Position numbers and translations under genes: made by a program. Positions 1 to 5,868 of a stretch of DNA of 7,099 nt are shown piece by piece (position 1 is the stretch's first letter; the number at the start of each line of letters is the position of its first letter). The notes under the pieces were generated by a model. The model saw only the letters and a program-made list of their open reading frames with translations, was not told the origin of the DNA and did not search any database. This DNA is from Peptococcaceae bacterium (GTDB lineage Bacteria > Bacillota > Peptococcia > Peptococcales > Peptococcaceae): the NCBI GenBank assembly GCA_900756555.1, contig CAAEKP010000161.1:1-7099 (forward strand), written 5' to 3'.

Positions 1-258
1 CAGGCCCAGGGCAAAAACAGCTTTTCTGCTTACAGTCTGCCACAGGCCGTGCTCAAATTCCGGCAGGGCTGCGGGCGGCTCATCCGCTCTGTGGATGACT
101 GGGGCTCCATCATCATTCTGGATAAACGGCTGCTGAGCAAAGGCTACGGCAAAGAATTTATCAATTCGCTGCCCAAGCAGCCCATCCTGCGCAAACCGCT
201 GGATGAAGTCTGCCAGACACTGCATGACTGGATGCAGCAGAAAGCCAGAGGAAAATAA
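1..258 (+). CDS. dinG: DinG-family ATP-dependent helicase, C-terminal fragment (5' end outside window)
   Basis: The reading frame is open from base 1 and ends at a TAA at 256-258, giving the last 85 residues of a larger protein. The fragment contains QGCGRLIRS (residues 22-30), which matches helicase motif VI of superfamily 2 Rad3/XPD-type enzymes, including the arginine finger. It is preceded by SLPQAVLKFR and followed by a D-x-G-x-I-I-I-L-D-x-R strand and the YGKEFINSLP ending typical of DinG. The family unwinds DNA 5' to 3' using ATP and is linked to repair and to clearing R-loops. The ATP-binding motifs, any iron-sulfur cysteines and any fused N-terminal DnaQ-like exonuclease lie outside the window, so the DinG subtype cannot be settled. 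The next gene starts 5 nt after the stop, suggesting co-transcription. Confidence 0.85.
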   Translation, partial: QAQGKNSFSAYSLPQAVLKFRQGCGRLIRSVDDWGSIIILDKRLLSKGYGKEFINSLPKQPILRKPLDEVCQTLHDWMQQKARGK

Positions 259-263
259 TAAGC

Positions 264-854
264 ATGAATCCTACTGCCAAAGAAAAATTACAGGGCTGGT
301 TGATTCAACTCGCCGCCTTTTTGGGATTGCTGAGCATTGCAGCAATCGCCTATTATCTGTTAGTGCTCCGCCCAACAGGACAGTGGCTGGGCCTGTATCC
401 TGTCCAGTGGAACTTAGCTACCTGGGGCTGGCTGCTGCCAGGGCTAACCGCACCACTGCTGATTTTTTTCATTTTTCTAAAACTGGTGCCTTCTATGGAC
501 AGCATCTATGACCCCAACGTGCGTCTGGTTGCGGATACATTTTCGTTGTCCTTTATGATAGTTTACTTTCTGGCTAACGGCTTTGTGGAAGAATTGTTAT
601 TCCGCGGAGCCTTGCAGCAGTGGCTTGGATTGCTACCCACCGCCATCATTTTTACACTGGTGCATGTATCCTACTACAAAAAGCCGCTGATGCTGCTGGA
701 AGTATTTGCGCTGGGATTATTTATCGGCTTTCTTTATCAAGGCTGCCAATCACTGTGGCTCTGCACCATCGCACACGCTTTTTACAACTGGATGCTCATG
801 TGGCTGATTAAAACAAATCGCATAGATTATAAGCCTGCTGATACAAGTTCATAG
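264..854 (+). CDS. CPBP family intramembrane glutamic endopeptidase (CAAX protease/Abi family)
   Basis: This is a 196-residue, strongly hydrophobic protein with about six likely membrane segments (roughly 13-35, 50-73, 92-108, 120-135, 142-158 and 163-182). The CPBP/Abi signature is complete: EELLFRG at 109-115 (paired glutamates 109/110 and Arg114), a histidine in FTLVHVS (His134), and HAFYN at 171-175 (His171, Asn175). These residues form the membrane-embedded active site in this family, which includes CAAX prenyl proteases and bacteriocin self-immunity proteins. The substrate cannot be read from sequence, and no bacteriocin gene is visible nearby. The ATG lies 5 nt after the helicase stop; an AGAGGA Shine-Dalgarno (247-252) sits inside the end of the helicase gene with a rather long 11-nt spacer. 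A terminator begins 1 nt after the stop, so this is the last gene of its transcript. Confidence 0.9.
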   Translation: MNPTAKEKLQGWLIQLAAFLGLLSIAAIAYYLLVLRPTGQWLGLYPVQWNLATWGWLLPGLTAPLLIFFIFLKLVPSMDSIYDPNVRLVADTFSLSFMIVYFLANGFVEELLFRGALQQWLGLLPTAIIFTLVHVSYYKKPLMLLEVFALGLFIGFLYQGCQSLWLCTIAHAFYNWMLMWLIKTNRIDYKPADTSS

Positions 855-855
855 T

Positions 856-903
856 AAAACAAAAAAGCATCTCCGCTATAAAAGGGAGATGCTTTTTTGT
901 TTT
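856..903. terminator. Bidirectional intrinsic terminator between convergent genes
   Basis: A perfect 19-bp inverted repeat (856-874 pairing with 885-903) encloses a 10-nt loop. The GC-bearing core is GCATCTCC/GGAGATGC. It is flanked by A-rich sequence on the left and T-rich sequence on the right (TTTTTTGTTTT), so both strands give a hairpin followed by a U-tract. On the plus strand it follows the CPBP protease stop by 1 nt. On the minus strand it follows the DUF1540 stop by 14 nt. Confidence 0.93.
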
Positions 904-917
904 ACCTATTCCCTAGC

Positions 918-1082
918 TTATTTCACTGCAAAGGACTGGCAGTCGGTACACTGCTGCTGAGTTGGGTTGGCTTCGTGGGTGCCAACCTGAATTTCACGCA
1001 GAGAGCAGTAGTTCTGGCCTGCTGCGTGGTGTTTGCACTGTTGTACAGTACATTTGATACTCTGATTAATCTGTCCGTTCAT
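918..1082 (-). CDS. DUF1540 domain-containing small cysteine-rich protein
   Basis: This is a 54-residue protein beginning MNGQINQSIKC. Its cysteines fall at 11, 16, 26, 45 and 48, with a central CSLREIQVG segment and a C-terminal CTDCQSF. That arrangement (C-x4-C-x9-C, then an I-x-V strand, then a T/C-rich end before S-F) matches DUF1540, a small Firmicute domain of unknown function that looks metal-binding. An ATG 13 codons upstream (1121) is open in the same frame. I prefer 1082 because a near-ideal AGGAGGT lies 7 nt before it, and because the extra residues carry no domain sequence. The gene stands alone, converges on the protease gene and shares its terminator. A sigma-G-like promoter lies upstream. 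The biochemical role is unknown. Confidence 0.88.
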   Translation of the reverse strand: MNGQINQSIKCTVQQCKHHAAGQNYCSLREIQVGTHEANPTQQQCTDCQSFAVK

Positions 1083-1089
1083 AATAATT

Positions 1090-1096
1090 ACCTCCT
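1090..1096 (-). promoter_or_regulatory. Strong Shine-Dalgarno that fixes the DUF1540 start
   Basis: On the minus strand AGGAGGT is followed by a 7-nt AT-rich spacer and then ATG at 1082. It lies inside the longer version of the reading frame that would begin at 1121, which argues against that longer start. Confidence 0.85.
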
Positions 1097-1125
1097 GAAT
1101 GAAGAAATGATTGTGGTACATCCAG

Positions 1126-1155
1126 TAGTATGGACAGCGTTTTCTCTGCTTATAC
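1126..1155 (-). promoter_or_regulatory. Candidate sigma-G-type (forespore) promoter for the DUF1540 gene
   Basis: Read on the minus strand, GTATA (1155-1151), an 18-nt spacer and CATACTA (1132-1126) fit the Bacillus sigma-G consensus as I recall it (GHATR, 17-18 nt, CATnhTA). Transcription would begin near 1119, leaving a leader of about 37 nt that contains the Shine-Dalgarno. No TTGACA-like box is correctly spaced from a TATAAT-like box here. This is a motif match only, and it matters only if the organism forms spores. Confidence 0.4.
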
Positions 1156-1168
1156 GCGCAACGTTTTA

Positions 1169-1193
1169 GTCAGTATCGTCACACGATTCTGAC
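1169..1193. other. Imperfect hairpin between the AEC transporter and DUF1540 genes
   Basis: GTCAG and ATCG pair with CGAT and CTGAC around a 5-nt loop, giving 5 bp, one T-T mismatch (A-A on the minus strand), then 4 bp. The AEC transporter stop (1213) lies 20 nt upstream on the minus strand. After the stem the minus strand reads TAAAACG, which is a poor U-tract. On the plus strand the stem is followed by AGTTTTT, but no plus-strand gene ends here. It may weakly terminate the AEC transcript. Confidence 0.35.
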
Positions 1194-1212
1194 AGTTTTT
1201 AAATAAGCGGCT

Positions 1213-2154
1213 TTAAATCAATGCGAGCTGCCGCAGCAGGGCGATAAACAAAAACAGTGTGAAGCAGGATATAATAGAGGTGACCACCACAATCTGCCCG
1301 GCCAGCTGATGGTCTGCGTTTTCATTCTGCGCCATAATATAACCGGATACCGCCGCCGGTGAAGCATACATGGCCAGCAAAGAAGCCAGCGCCTGACCGC
1401 GGAAACCCAGAAAAATTGCCGGCGGCAAGAATAAGCATGGCACTAAAAGAATTTTACCCAAGGTGGCTGCCGTCAACAAATGCAGGTGCGTGGCATCCAA
1501 ATTCAAATCCAAGTCGGCACCCAGAATCAACAGCGCCAGAGGAATGGTGATAGCACCCAAATCGGCCAGCGTCTTATCCAGAAACGCTGGAAACTCCAGG
1601 CCGACCAAAGTATACACCATGCCCAGCAGCGTAGCCAGTATCAGCGGATTGCGGGCAATGCTGCCAGCCATTTTCAATGGGTCATGCTGATTTGCTCCAT
1701 TGAACCGTTCAAAGAGATAAACTGCCAGCAGATTGAACAGCGGCACAATCACTGCAATGAGCATGGTGATGGTGGCAATGCTCTCGCCCTGATAAATATT
1801 GCTGACAATCGGAATGCCCAGAATAACATAGTTGCTGCGGTAGATACCCTGAATCATCACGCTTTGCTGCTCTGGATGCGGAACAAACCGCGGCACCACC
1901 CACAGCAGCACAGCAAACAGCAGCAAAACTGAGACGATGGCATAACAAATCAGCGGCCCTTCAAAATATTGCCGAAAATCGGTGGCCCGCACATTGTTGA
2001 ACAGCATCACCGGCAAAAAGCATTTAAAGCAGAGCCGATTCAAATCCCGCACCATGCGGCGGGGCATCAGCCCGATTTTTTGAAATACAACGCCCAGCAG
2101 GATAGTCAGGAAAACCGGCAGCATAACATTTAACGATAACAGTATAGATTCCAA
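1213..2154 (-). CDS. AEC family transporter (auxin efflux carrier-like permease)
   Basis: This is a 313-residue membrane protein with about ten hydrophobic segments arranged as two halves of a carrier. The N-terminal half carries LPVFLTILLGVVFQKIGL (12-29) and IYRSNYVILGIPI (104-116), in which Asn108 and the following LGIP fit the AEC pattern. The second half carries LGADLDL (211-217) and YASPAAVSGYIMAQ (263-276), the family's conserved proline-containing helix break. AEC proteins export or take up small carboxylates such as malate or malonate; the substrate here cannot be inferred. The frame opens at a TTG at 2154, preceded by GAGGGG at 6-nt spacing. The first in-frame ATG is codon 11, inside the first membrane segment, so the TTG start is preferred. 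The gene has its own weak promoter candidate and is separated from ileS by a strong terminator, so it looks like a single-gene unit. Confidence 0.9.
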   Translation of the reverse strand: MESILLSLNVMLPVFLTILLGVVFQKIGLMPRRMVRDLNRLCFKCFLPVMLFNNVRATDFRQYFEGPLICYAIVSVLLLFAVLLWVVPRFVPHPEQQSVMIQGIYRSNYVILGIPIVSNIYQGESIATITMLIAVIVPLFNLLAVYLFERFNGANQHDPLKMAGSIARNPLILATLLGMVYTLVGLEFPAFLDKTLADLGAITIPLALLILGADLDLNLDATHLHLLTAATLGKILLVPCLFLPPAIFLGFRGQALASLLAMYASPAAVSGYIMAQNENADHQLAGQIVVVTSIISCFTLFLFIALLRQLALI

Positions 2155-2183
2155 CGGATACCCCTCTTTTTCTGCATAACTTT

Positions 2184-2212
2184 GTTACAATTTCAGCTTA
2201 TCAAACAATCAA
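2184..2212 (-). promoter_or_regulatory. Weak candidate sigma-A promoter for the AEC transporter
   Basis: On the minus strand TTGATT (2212-2207), a 17-nt spacer and TGTAAC (2189-2184) match the consensus at 4 of 6 bases in each box. It lies after the ileS terminator and 29 nt before the TTG start, where a promoter is expected. No better candidate is visible in this gap. Confidence 0.35.
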
Positions 2213-2238
2213 ATTTTTTCGTATACGGAAATACAAAA

Positions 2239-2287
2239 AGGGACTGCGCATTCCATGAAGCAAAATGACACGAATGCAGCAGTCCCT
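2239..2287 (-). terminator. Strong intrinsic terminator downstream of ileS
   Basis: On the minus strand AGGGACTGC (2287-2279) pairs with GCAGTCCCT (2247-2239). After one bulged base at 2278, GCATTC (2277-2272) pairs with GAATGC (2253-2248), closing an 18-nt loop. The 15-bp stem runs directly into TTTTTGTA on the minus strand. It lies about 75 nt after the ileS stop and before the AEC promoter candidate. No T-run follows on the plus strand, so it acts in one direction. Confidence 0.85.
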
Positions 2288-2320
2288 GGCTATTCTATTT
2301 CGGTTTTATTTTCACAAAAT

Positions 2321-2344
2321 CGCCGACAAGCCCATTGTCGCGCG
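2321..2344 (-). terminator. Weaker hairpin just after ileS, possible first terminator of a tandem pair
   Basis: On the minus strand CGACAA (2340-2335) pairs with TTGTCG (2329-2324) around a TGGGC loop. It is extended by CGC/GCG if one G at 2341 is bulged, and followed by ATTTTG. It begins 17 nt after the ileS stop. The short U-run makes termination here uncertain; it could instead protect the 3' end of the mRNA. Confidence 0.4.
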
Positions 2345-2361
2345 GTGAATACAAAACGCTC

Positions 2362-5142
2362 TTATTCAGCTTTGGCAGCCATAACTGCGGCGCAGCGCGG
2401 GCATAAGCCGTTTTCGTCCAGTTCTTCGTAATGAATCCAGCAGCGTTCACAAGCCACACCGGCAGCCGGTGCGATTACTACATCCAGACCTTTTACATCT
2501 TCACTGACATAAGCATCTGCTGGCGCTTCGCTCATCGCTTTTACCGTCACCTGAGATACAATGAAGATAGTAGCCAGCTCGCTCTGCATCTGCTGTAACA
2601 GTTCCAGAGTTTCGCCTTCTGCATACAGGATAACCTGAGCATCTAATGCTTTCCCGATTTCTTTGCTGGCACGTTTTTCTTCCAGCTTTTTGGTTACTTC
2701 GCTGCGGATTGCCAGCAGTTTGTCCCATTTTTCTTCCAGAGCAGTATTTAAAGCACTGGTATCTACCTGAGGCCAGCCGGACAGCTGAACGCTCAGTTCT
2801 TTATCTGCTTTCGGCAGGTATTTCCACACTTCTTCTGTGGTGAAGGACAAGATTGGTGTCATCACCTGAGCCAGTGCTACGCAGATTTCATACAGTACCG
2901 TCTGGCAGGAACGACGAGTTTTGCTGTCTGCTGTTTCGCAGTACAGACGGTCTTTCACAATATCCATGTAAATAGCGCTCAAATCTACGTTGCAGAAGTT
3001 GTGAACAGCATGATATACCACATGGAATTCGCAGTCTTCATAGCCTTTGTTTACTTTTTCCAGCAGATTGTGCAGCTTCATCATAATCCACTGATCCAAT
3101 TCTTCCATATCGGTCAGTGCTACAGCGTCGGTTTCATAGTTGAAATCAGCAATATTGCCCAGCAGATAACGGAAGGTGTTGCGCATTTTGCGGTAGGCGT
3201 CGCTGACCTGTTTCAGAATACCCTGAGATACAGCAATGTCGTTGCGGTAGTCAGCAGATGCAACCCATAAGCGCAGAATATCAGCACCCATATCGTTGAT
3301 TACTTTCAGAGGGTCAACACCGTTGCCCAGTGATTTGCTCATTTTGCGGCCCTGCTCATCTACCAGGAAGCCATGGGTCAGTACAGCTTTGTATGGTGCA
3401 ACGCCGTCCACTGCCACAGATGTCAGCAGAGAGGAGTTGAACCAGCCGCGGTGCTGGTCACTGCCTTCCAGATACAAGTCGGCAGGGGACTGCAATTCCG
3501 GACGGATTTTCAGTACACCTTTGTGGCTGGAACCAGAGTCAAACCACACGTCCATAATATCGGTTTCTTTGCGGAAGTGTACGCCGCCGCATTTTGGACA
3601 AACCAGACCTTCTGGAATCAGTTCATCGGCTTCTTTGGCAAACCAGATGTCGGAGCCGTGCTCACGAATCAGTTCCTGCACCCGTTCAATGGTAGCATCG
3701 TTCACGATTGGCTCATTACAGTCGGTACAGTAGAAAATTGGAATTGGCACACCCCAGGTTCTCTGACGGGAGATACACCAGTCGCCACGGTCGGCAACCA
3801 TGTTGTAAATGCGGTCATGCCCCCAGGATGGGAAGAATTTTACTTTATCAATTTCATCCAGCGCCTGCTGACGGAAACCGTCTACAGAAGCAAACCACTG
3901 TTCCGTAGCGCGGAAAATGGTTGGATTTTTACATCTCCAGCAATGTGGATACTGATGCTTGATGAATTTCAGTTTTAACAGATATTTATTTTCATCCAGC
4001 CACTGCACAATCGCTTTGTTGGCATCGTCCGTGCTCAGACCGGCAAACTGACCAGCCTCTTTGGTCATCTTACCCTGATTATCGACAGGAGAAATGACTT
4101 CCAGATTATATTTTTTAGCAACCACAAAGTCTTCCATACCATGACCAGGAGCGGTGTGTACGCAGCCGCTACCAGCTTCCAGAGTAACATGATCGCCCAC
4201 AATCACCAGAGAATCACGATCCAGGAATGGATGGCGGCACAGCATACCTTCCAGTTCCTGACCTTTCCACTGACCCAGTACCTGATAGTCCTCCGACAGT
4301 TCACAATCGCTGATTACATTTTTCAGCATTTCTTTGGCTACTACATATTTTTCTTCGCCAAACTGTACCAGCTGATAATCATATTCCGGGTGGATGGAGA
4401 TTGCCATATTGCCCGGCAGAGTCCATGGTGTGGTAGTCCAGATTACAACATAGGCATTGTCGATTTCAAATTTACCTTTGGCATCTTTTACAGGGAATTT
4501 CACATAAATAGATGGAGATTTCTTTTCTGCGTATTCAATTTCTGCTTCCGCCAGAGCGGTTTCACAGTCCGGGCACCAGTGTACCGGTTTCAGGCCTTTG
4601 TAGATATAGCCTTTTTTCGCCATATCGCCGAATACACCAATCTGTTCTGCCTCAAATTTAGGGTCCAGCGTTACATAAGGATGGTCCCAGTCACCACGCA
4701 CACCCAAACGGCGGAACTGGCCTTTCTGATTTTCTACCGCATCCAGCGCAAACTTAGCGCAGGACTGACGGAACGCCACTTTATCCACACTGTGATGATC
4801 CAGACCCAGCGCTTTGATGGCTTTCAGTTCAATTGGCAGGCCGTGGGTATCCCAGCCCGGCACATAGGGAGCGTCAAACCCGGTCATACTTCTGTGTTTG
4901 ATAATCATATCTTTCAGCACTTTATTTAAAGCATGACCCAGATGGATATCGCCGTTGGCGTATGGAGGGCCGTCGTGCAGGATGAATTTTGGATGCCCTG
5001 CATTTTTTTCTGCTACCTTGTGATAAATGTCATTGCTGTCCCAGAATTCCAACATTTCAGGTTCCTTTTTGGGCAGATTGCCGCGCATTGGGAACTCAGT
5101 CTGAGGCAGATTCAATGTCTTGCCATAATCTACTTTTTCCAC
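2362..5142 (-). CDS. ileS: Isoleucyl-tRNA synthetase
   Basis: This cytoplasmic class I synthetase joins isoleucine to tRNA-Ile using ATP. Using the start at 5142 it has 926 residues, normal for the bacterial form. Landmarks in order are: the HIGH box as HLGH (67-70), WDTHGLPIE (97-105), the CP1 editing domain with the threonine-rich WTTTPWTLPGN (about 235-245) and GSGCVHTAPGHGMEDF (324-339, including the editing aspartate), SRQRTWGVPIP, LEGSDQHRGWF (558-568), KMSKS (600-604), an anticodon-binding region, and a C-terminal zinc finger C898/C901/C914/C917. Three more CxxC pairs lie at 190/193, 401/404, 472/475 plus CPKC at 515/518. A longer frame opens at a GTG at 5154, but that GTG is part of the GAGGTGA Shine-Dalgarno. 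The GTG at 5142 has correct 8-nt spacing. It is the last gene of the proC-yggT-ylmH-divIVA-ileS cluster and also has its own promoter candidate. Confidence 0.97.
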   Translation of the reverse strand: MEKVDYGKTLNLPQTEFPMRGNLPKKEPEMLEFWDSNDIYHKVAEKNAGHPKFILHDGPPYANGDIHLGHALNKVLKDMIIKHRSMTGFDAPYVPGWDTHGLPIELKAIKALGLDHHSVDKVAFRQSCAKFALDAVENQKGQFRRLGVRGDWDHPYVTLDPKFEAEQIGVFGDMAKKGYIYKGLKPVHWCPDCETALAEAEIEYAEKKSPSIYVKFPVKDAKGKFEIDNAYVVIWTTTPWTLPGNMAISIHPEYDYQLVQFGEEKYVVAKEMLKNVISDCELSEDYQVLGQWKGQELEGMLCRHPFLDRDSLVIVGDHVTLEAGSGCVHTAPGHGMEDFVVAKKYNLEVISPVDNQGKMTKEAGQFAGLSTDDANKAIVQWLDENKYLLKLKFIKHQYPHCWRCKNPTIFRATEQWFASVDGFRQQALDEIDKVKFFPSWGHDRIYNMVADRGDWCISRQRTWGVPIPIFYCTDCNEPIVNDATIERVQELIREHGSDIWFAKEADELIPEGLVCPKCGGVHFRKETDIMDVWFDSGSSHKGVLKIRPELQSPADLYLEGSDQHRGWFNSSLLTSVAVDGVAPYKAVLTHGFLVDEQGRKMSKSLGNGVDPLKVINDMGADILRLWVASADYRNDIAVSQGILKQVSDAYRKMRNTFRYLLGNIADFNYETDAVALTDMEELDQWIMMKLHNLLEKVNKGYEDCEFHVVYHAVHNFCNVDLSAIYMDIVKDRLYCETADSKTRRSCQTVLYEICVALAQVMTPILSFTTEEVWKYLPKADKELSVQLSGWPQVDTSALNTALEEKWDKLLAIRSEVTKKLEEKRASKEIGKALDAQVILYAEGETLELLQQMQSELATIFIVSQVTVKAMSEAPADAYVSEDVKGLDVVIAPAAGVACERCWIHYEELDENGLCPRCAAVMAAKAE

Positions 5143-5150
5143 GTTACGAT

Positions 5151-5157
5151 TCACCTC
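5151..5157 (-). promoter_or_regulatory. Shine-Dalgarno that sets the ileS start at 5142
   Basis: GAGGTGA on the minus strand is followed by 8 nt and then GTG at 5142. The upstream in-frame GTG at 5154 lies within this motif, so it cannot use it as a ribosome binding site, and I see no other site in front of it. Starting at 5142 gives an N-terminus (MEKVDYGKTLNLPQTEFPM) close to that of other Firmicute IleS proteins. Confidence 0.8.
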
Positions 5158-5163
5158 AAAATT

Positions 5164-5192
5164 GATATAGACTTGCTAAATATTTATCTCAA
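5164..5192 (-). promoter_or_regulatory. Candidate sigma-A promoter for ileS
   Basis: On the minus strand TTGAGA (5192-5187, 5 of 6 to consensus), a 17-nt spacer and TATATC (5169-5164, 4 of 6) form a well-spaced vegetative promoter. Initiation would fall near 5157, right at the Shine-Dalgarno, giving a leader of only about 15 nt. A perfect palindrome abuts the -35 box. Confidence 0.6.
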
Positions 5193-5209
5193 CGGAATGA
5201 CTCATTCCG
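5193..5209. repeat. Perfect 17-bp palindrome abutting the ileS -35 box
   Basis: CGGAATGA and TCATTCCG form a perfect dyad around a single central base (5201). The dyad lies between the divIVA stop and the ileS promoter candidate. It is not followed by a T-run on the minus strand, so it does not look like a divIVA terminator. Its symmetry and position suit a protein operator; a small hairpin or mRNA processing site is also possible. Confidence 0.6.
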
Positions 5210-5240
5210 ATAAGTTGCGTTTTTAAGTGTTCAGGCTACC

Positions 5241-5825
5241 TTACTTCGCGGTTTCCATAATTTCTTTCAGCTTTACATTAATCTTTGTTTCTTCATTTTC
5301 AGACATTGCCACAGCATTTTCTGCTGTGCTGACATCTGCTTCATCCTGTTTGATATAGCTGGCTACATCAGCAGTAGAAATACCTGCTTCTTCCTGTTCC
5401 AGCTGCAAAATCTGATTCTGAAAATATTCTTTCAGCGTTTCTTTGGCATCGTTATAGCGATTCGCCAGCATGGTGTAATCGTTCAGCACCTTATTGTATT
5501 TTTCTTCGGTACCGCCGATAATTTTTCTGGCTTCTTCCTCTGCCTGTGCAACAATTGCTGCTGCTTTTTCTTCCGCATCCCGCTTTAGCTGGTCAGCAAA
5601 CCGCTGAGCAGATACCAGAGCATTGTTCAGAGAAATCTCTTTTTCCCGGTAACTGTTCATGTTTTCGCTGTAACTGCTAAGCTGGGTTTTCAGTACGTCC
5701 AGCTCCCGCTGCATTTTTTCAAAATCGACGATAATCTCGTCCAGAAATTCGTCAACTTCCTCTGCATCGTAGCCGCGCATCGCTTTTTTAAATTCTTTAT
5801 TGTGAATGTCCATTGGTTTCAGCAT
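5241..5825 (-). CDS. divIVA: DivIVA domain-containing cell division/polarity protein
   Basis: This 194-residue protein opens with MLKPMDIHNKEFKKAM and then RGYDAEEVDEFLDEI (17-31), the hallmark DivIVA N-terminus that binds curved membrane at septa and poles. Residues of about 30-75 and 80-145 are rich in charged heptad-like sequence, consistent with the family's tetrameric coiled coil, and the tail from about 147 is acidic. In B. subtilis DivIVA the membrane-contact residue is Phe17 followed by Arg18. Here the aligned pair is Met16-Arg17, which keeps a hydrophobic side chain. The ATG at 5825 has GGAGG 9 nt upstream; a second Met at residue 5 is less well placed. DivIVA recruits division-site, sporulation or wall-growth partners depending on species. 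It lies 43 nt after ylmH and about 100 nt before ileS, the standard Firmicute order. Confidence 0.95.
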   Translation of the reverse strand: MLKPMDIHNKEFKKAMRGYDAEEVDEFLDEIIVDFEKMQRELDVLKTQLSSYSENMNSYREKEISLNNALVSAQRFADQLKRDAEEKAAAIVAQAEEEARKIIGGTEEKYNKVLNDYTMLANRYNDAKETLKEYFQNQILQLEQEEAGISTADVASYIKQDEADVSTAENAVAMSENEETKINVKLKEIMETAK

Positions 5826-5868
5826 AGGATTCAGCCTCCTTCGATTCCAGTTCCTTTTCCTTAACGTT

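Noticed and set aside
264..854. CPBP protease as a bacteriocin immunity or anti-phage module
   Set aside because: No bacteriocin precursor, export gene or defence partner is visible; the family signature alone does not support that role.
1083..1121. Longer DUF1540 protein starting at 1121
   Set aside because: The extra 13 residues lie over the strong Shine-Dalgarno and the predicted leader, and add no domain sequence.
897..1169. Plus-strand hydrophobic 90-residue reading frame resembling a membrane protein
   Set aside because: It starts at a TTG inside the terminator stem, has no ribosome binding site, and is antisense to the well-supported DUF1540 gene.
1480..1932. Plus-strand 150-residue glutamine/histidine-rich frame antisense to the AEC gene
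   Set aside because: The odd composition is explained by the complement of hydrophobic transporter codons; no start signals support it.
2239..2287. Possible T-box or riboswitch element because of the AGGGACTGC/GCAGTCCCT stem
   Set aside because: The gene downstream on the minus strand is a transporter with no T-box core motif nearby, and the stem plus U-tract is fully explained as the ileS terminator.
3296..3978. Plus-strand reading frames of 145 and 201 residues antisense to ileS
   Set aside because: They overlap each other in different frames and lie opposite the KMSKS and catalytic regions of ileS; no family features are visible.
4141..4929. Plus-strand 262-residue reading frame antisense to ileS
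   Set aside because: It lies opposite conserved ileS coding sequence, has no recognisable domain and no good ribosome binding site, and looks like a codon-bias shadow.
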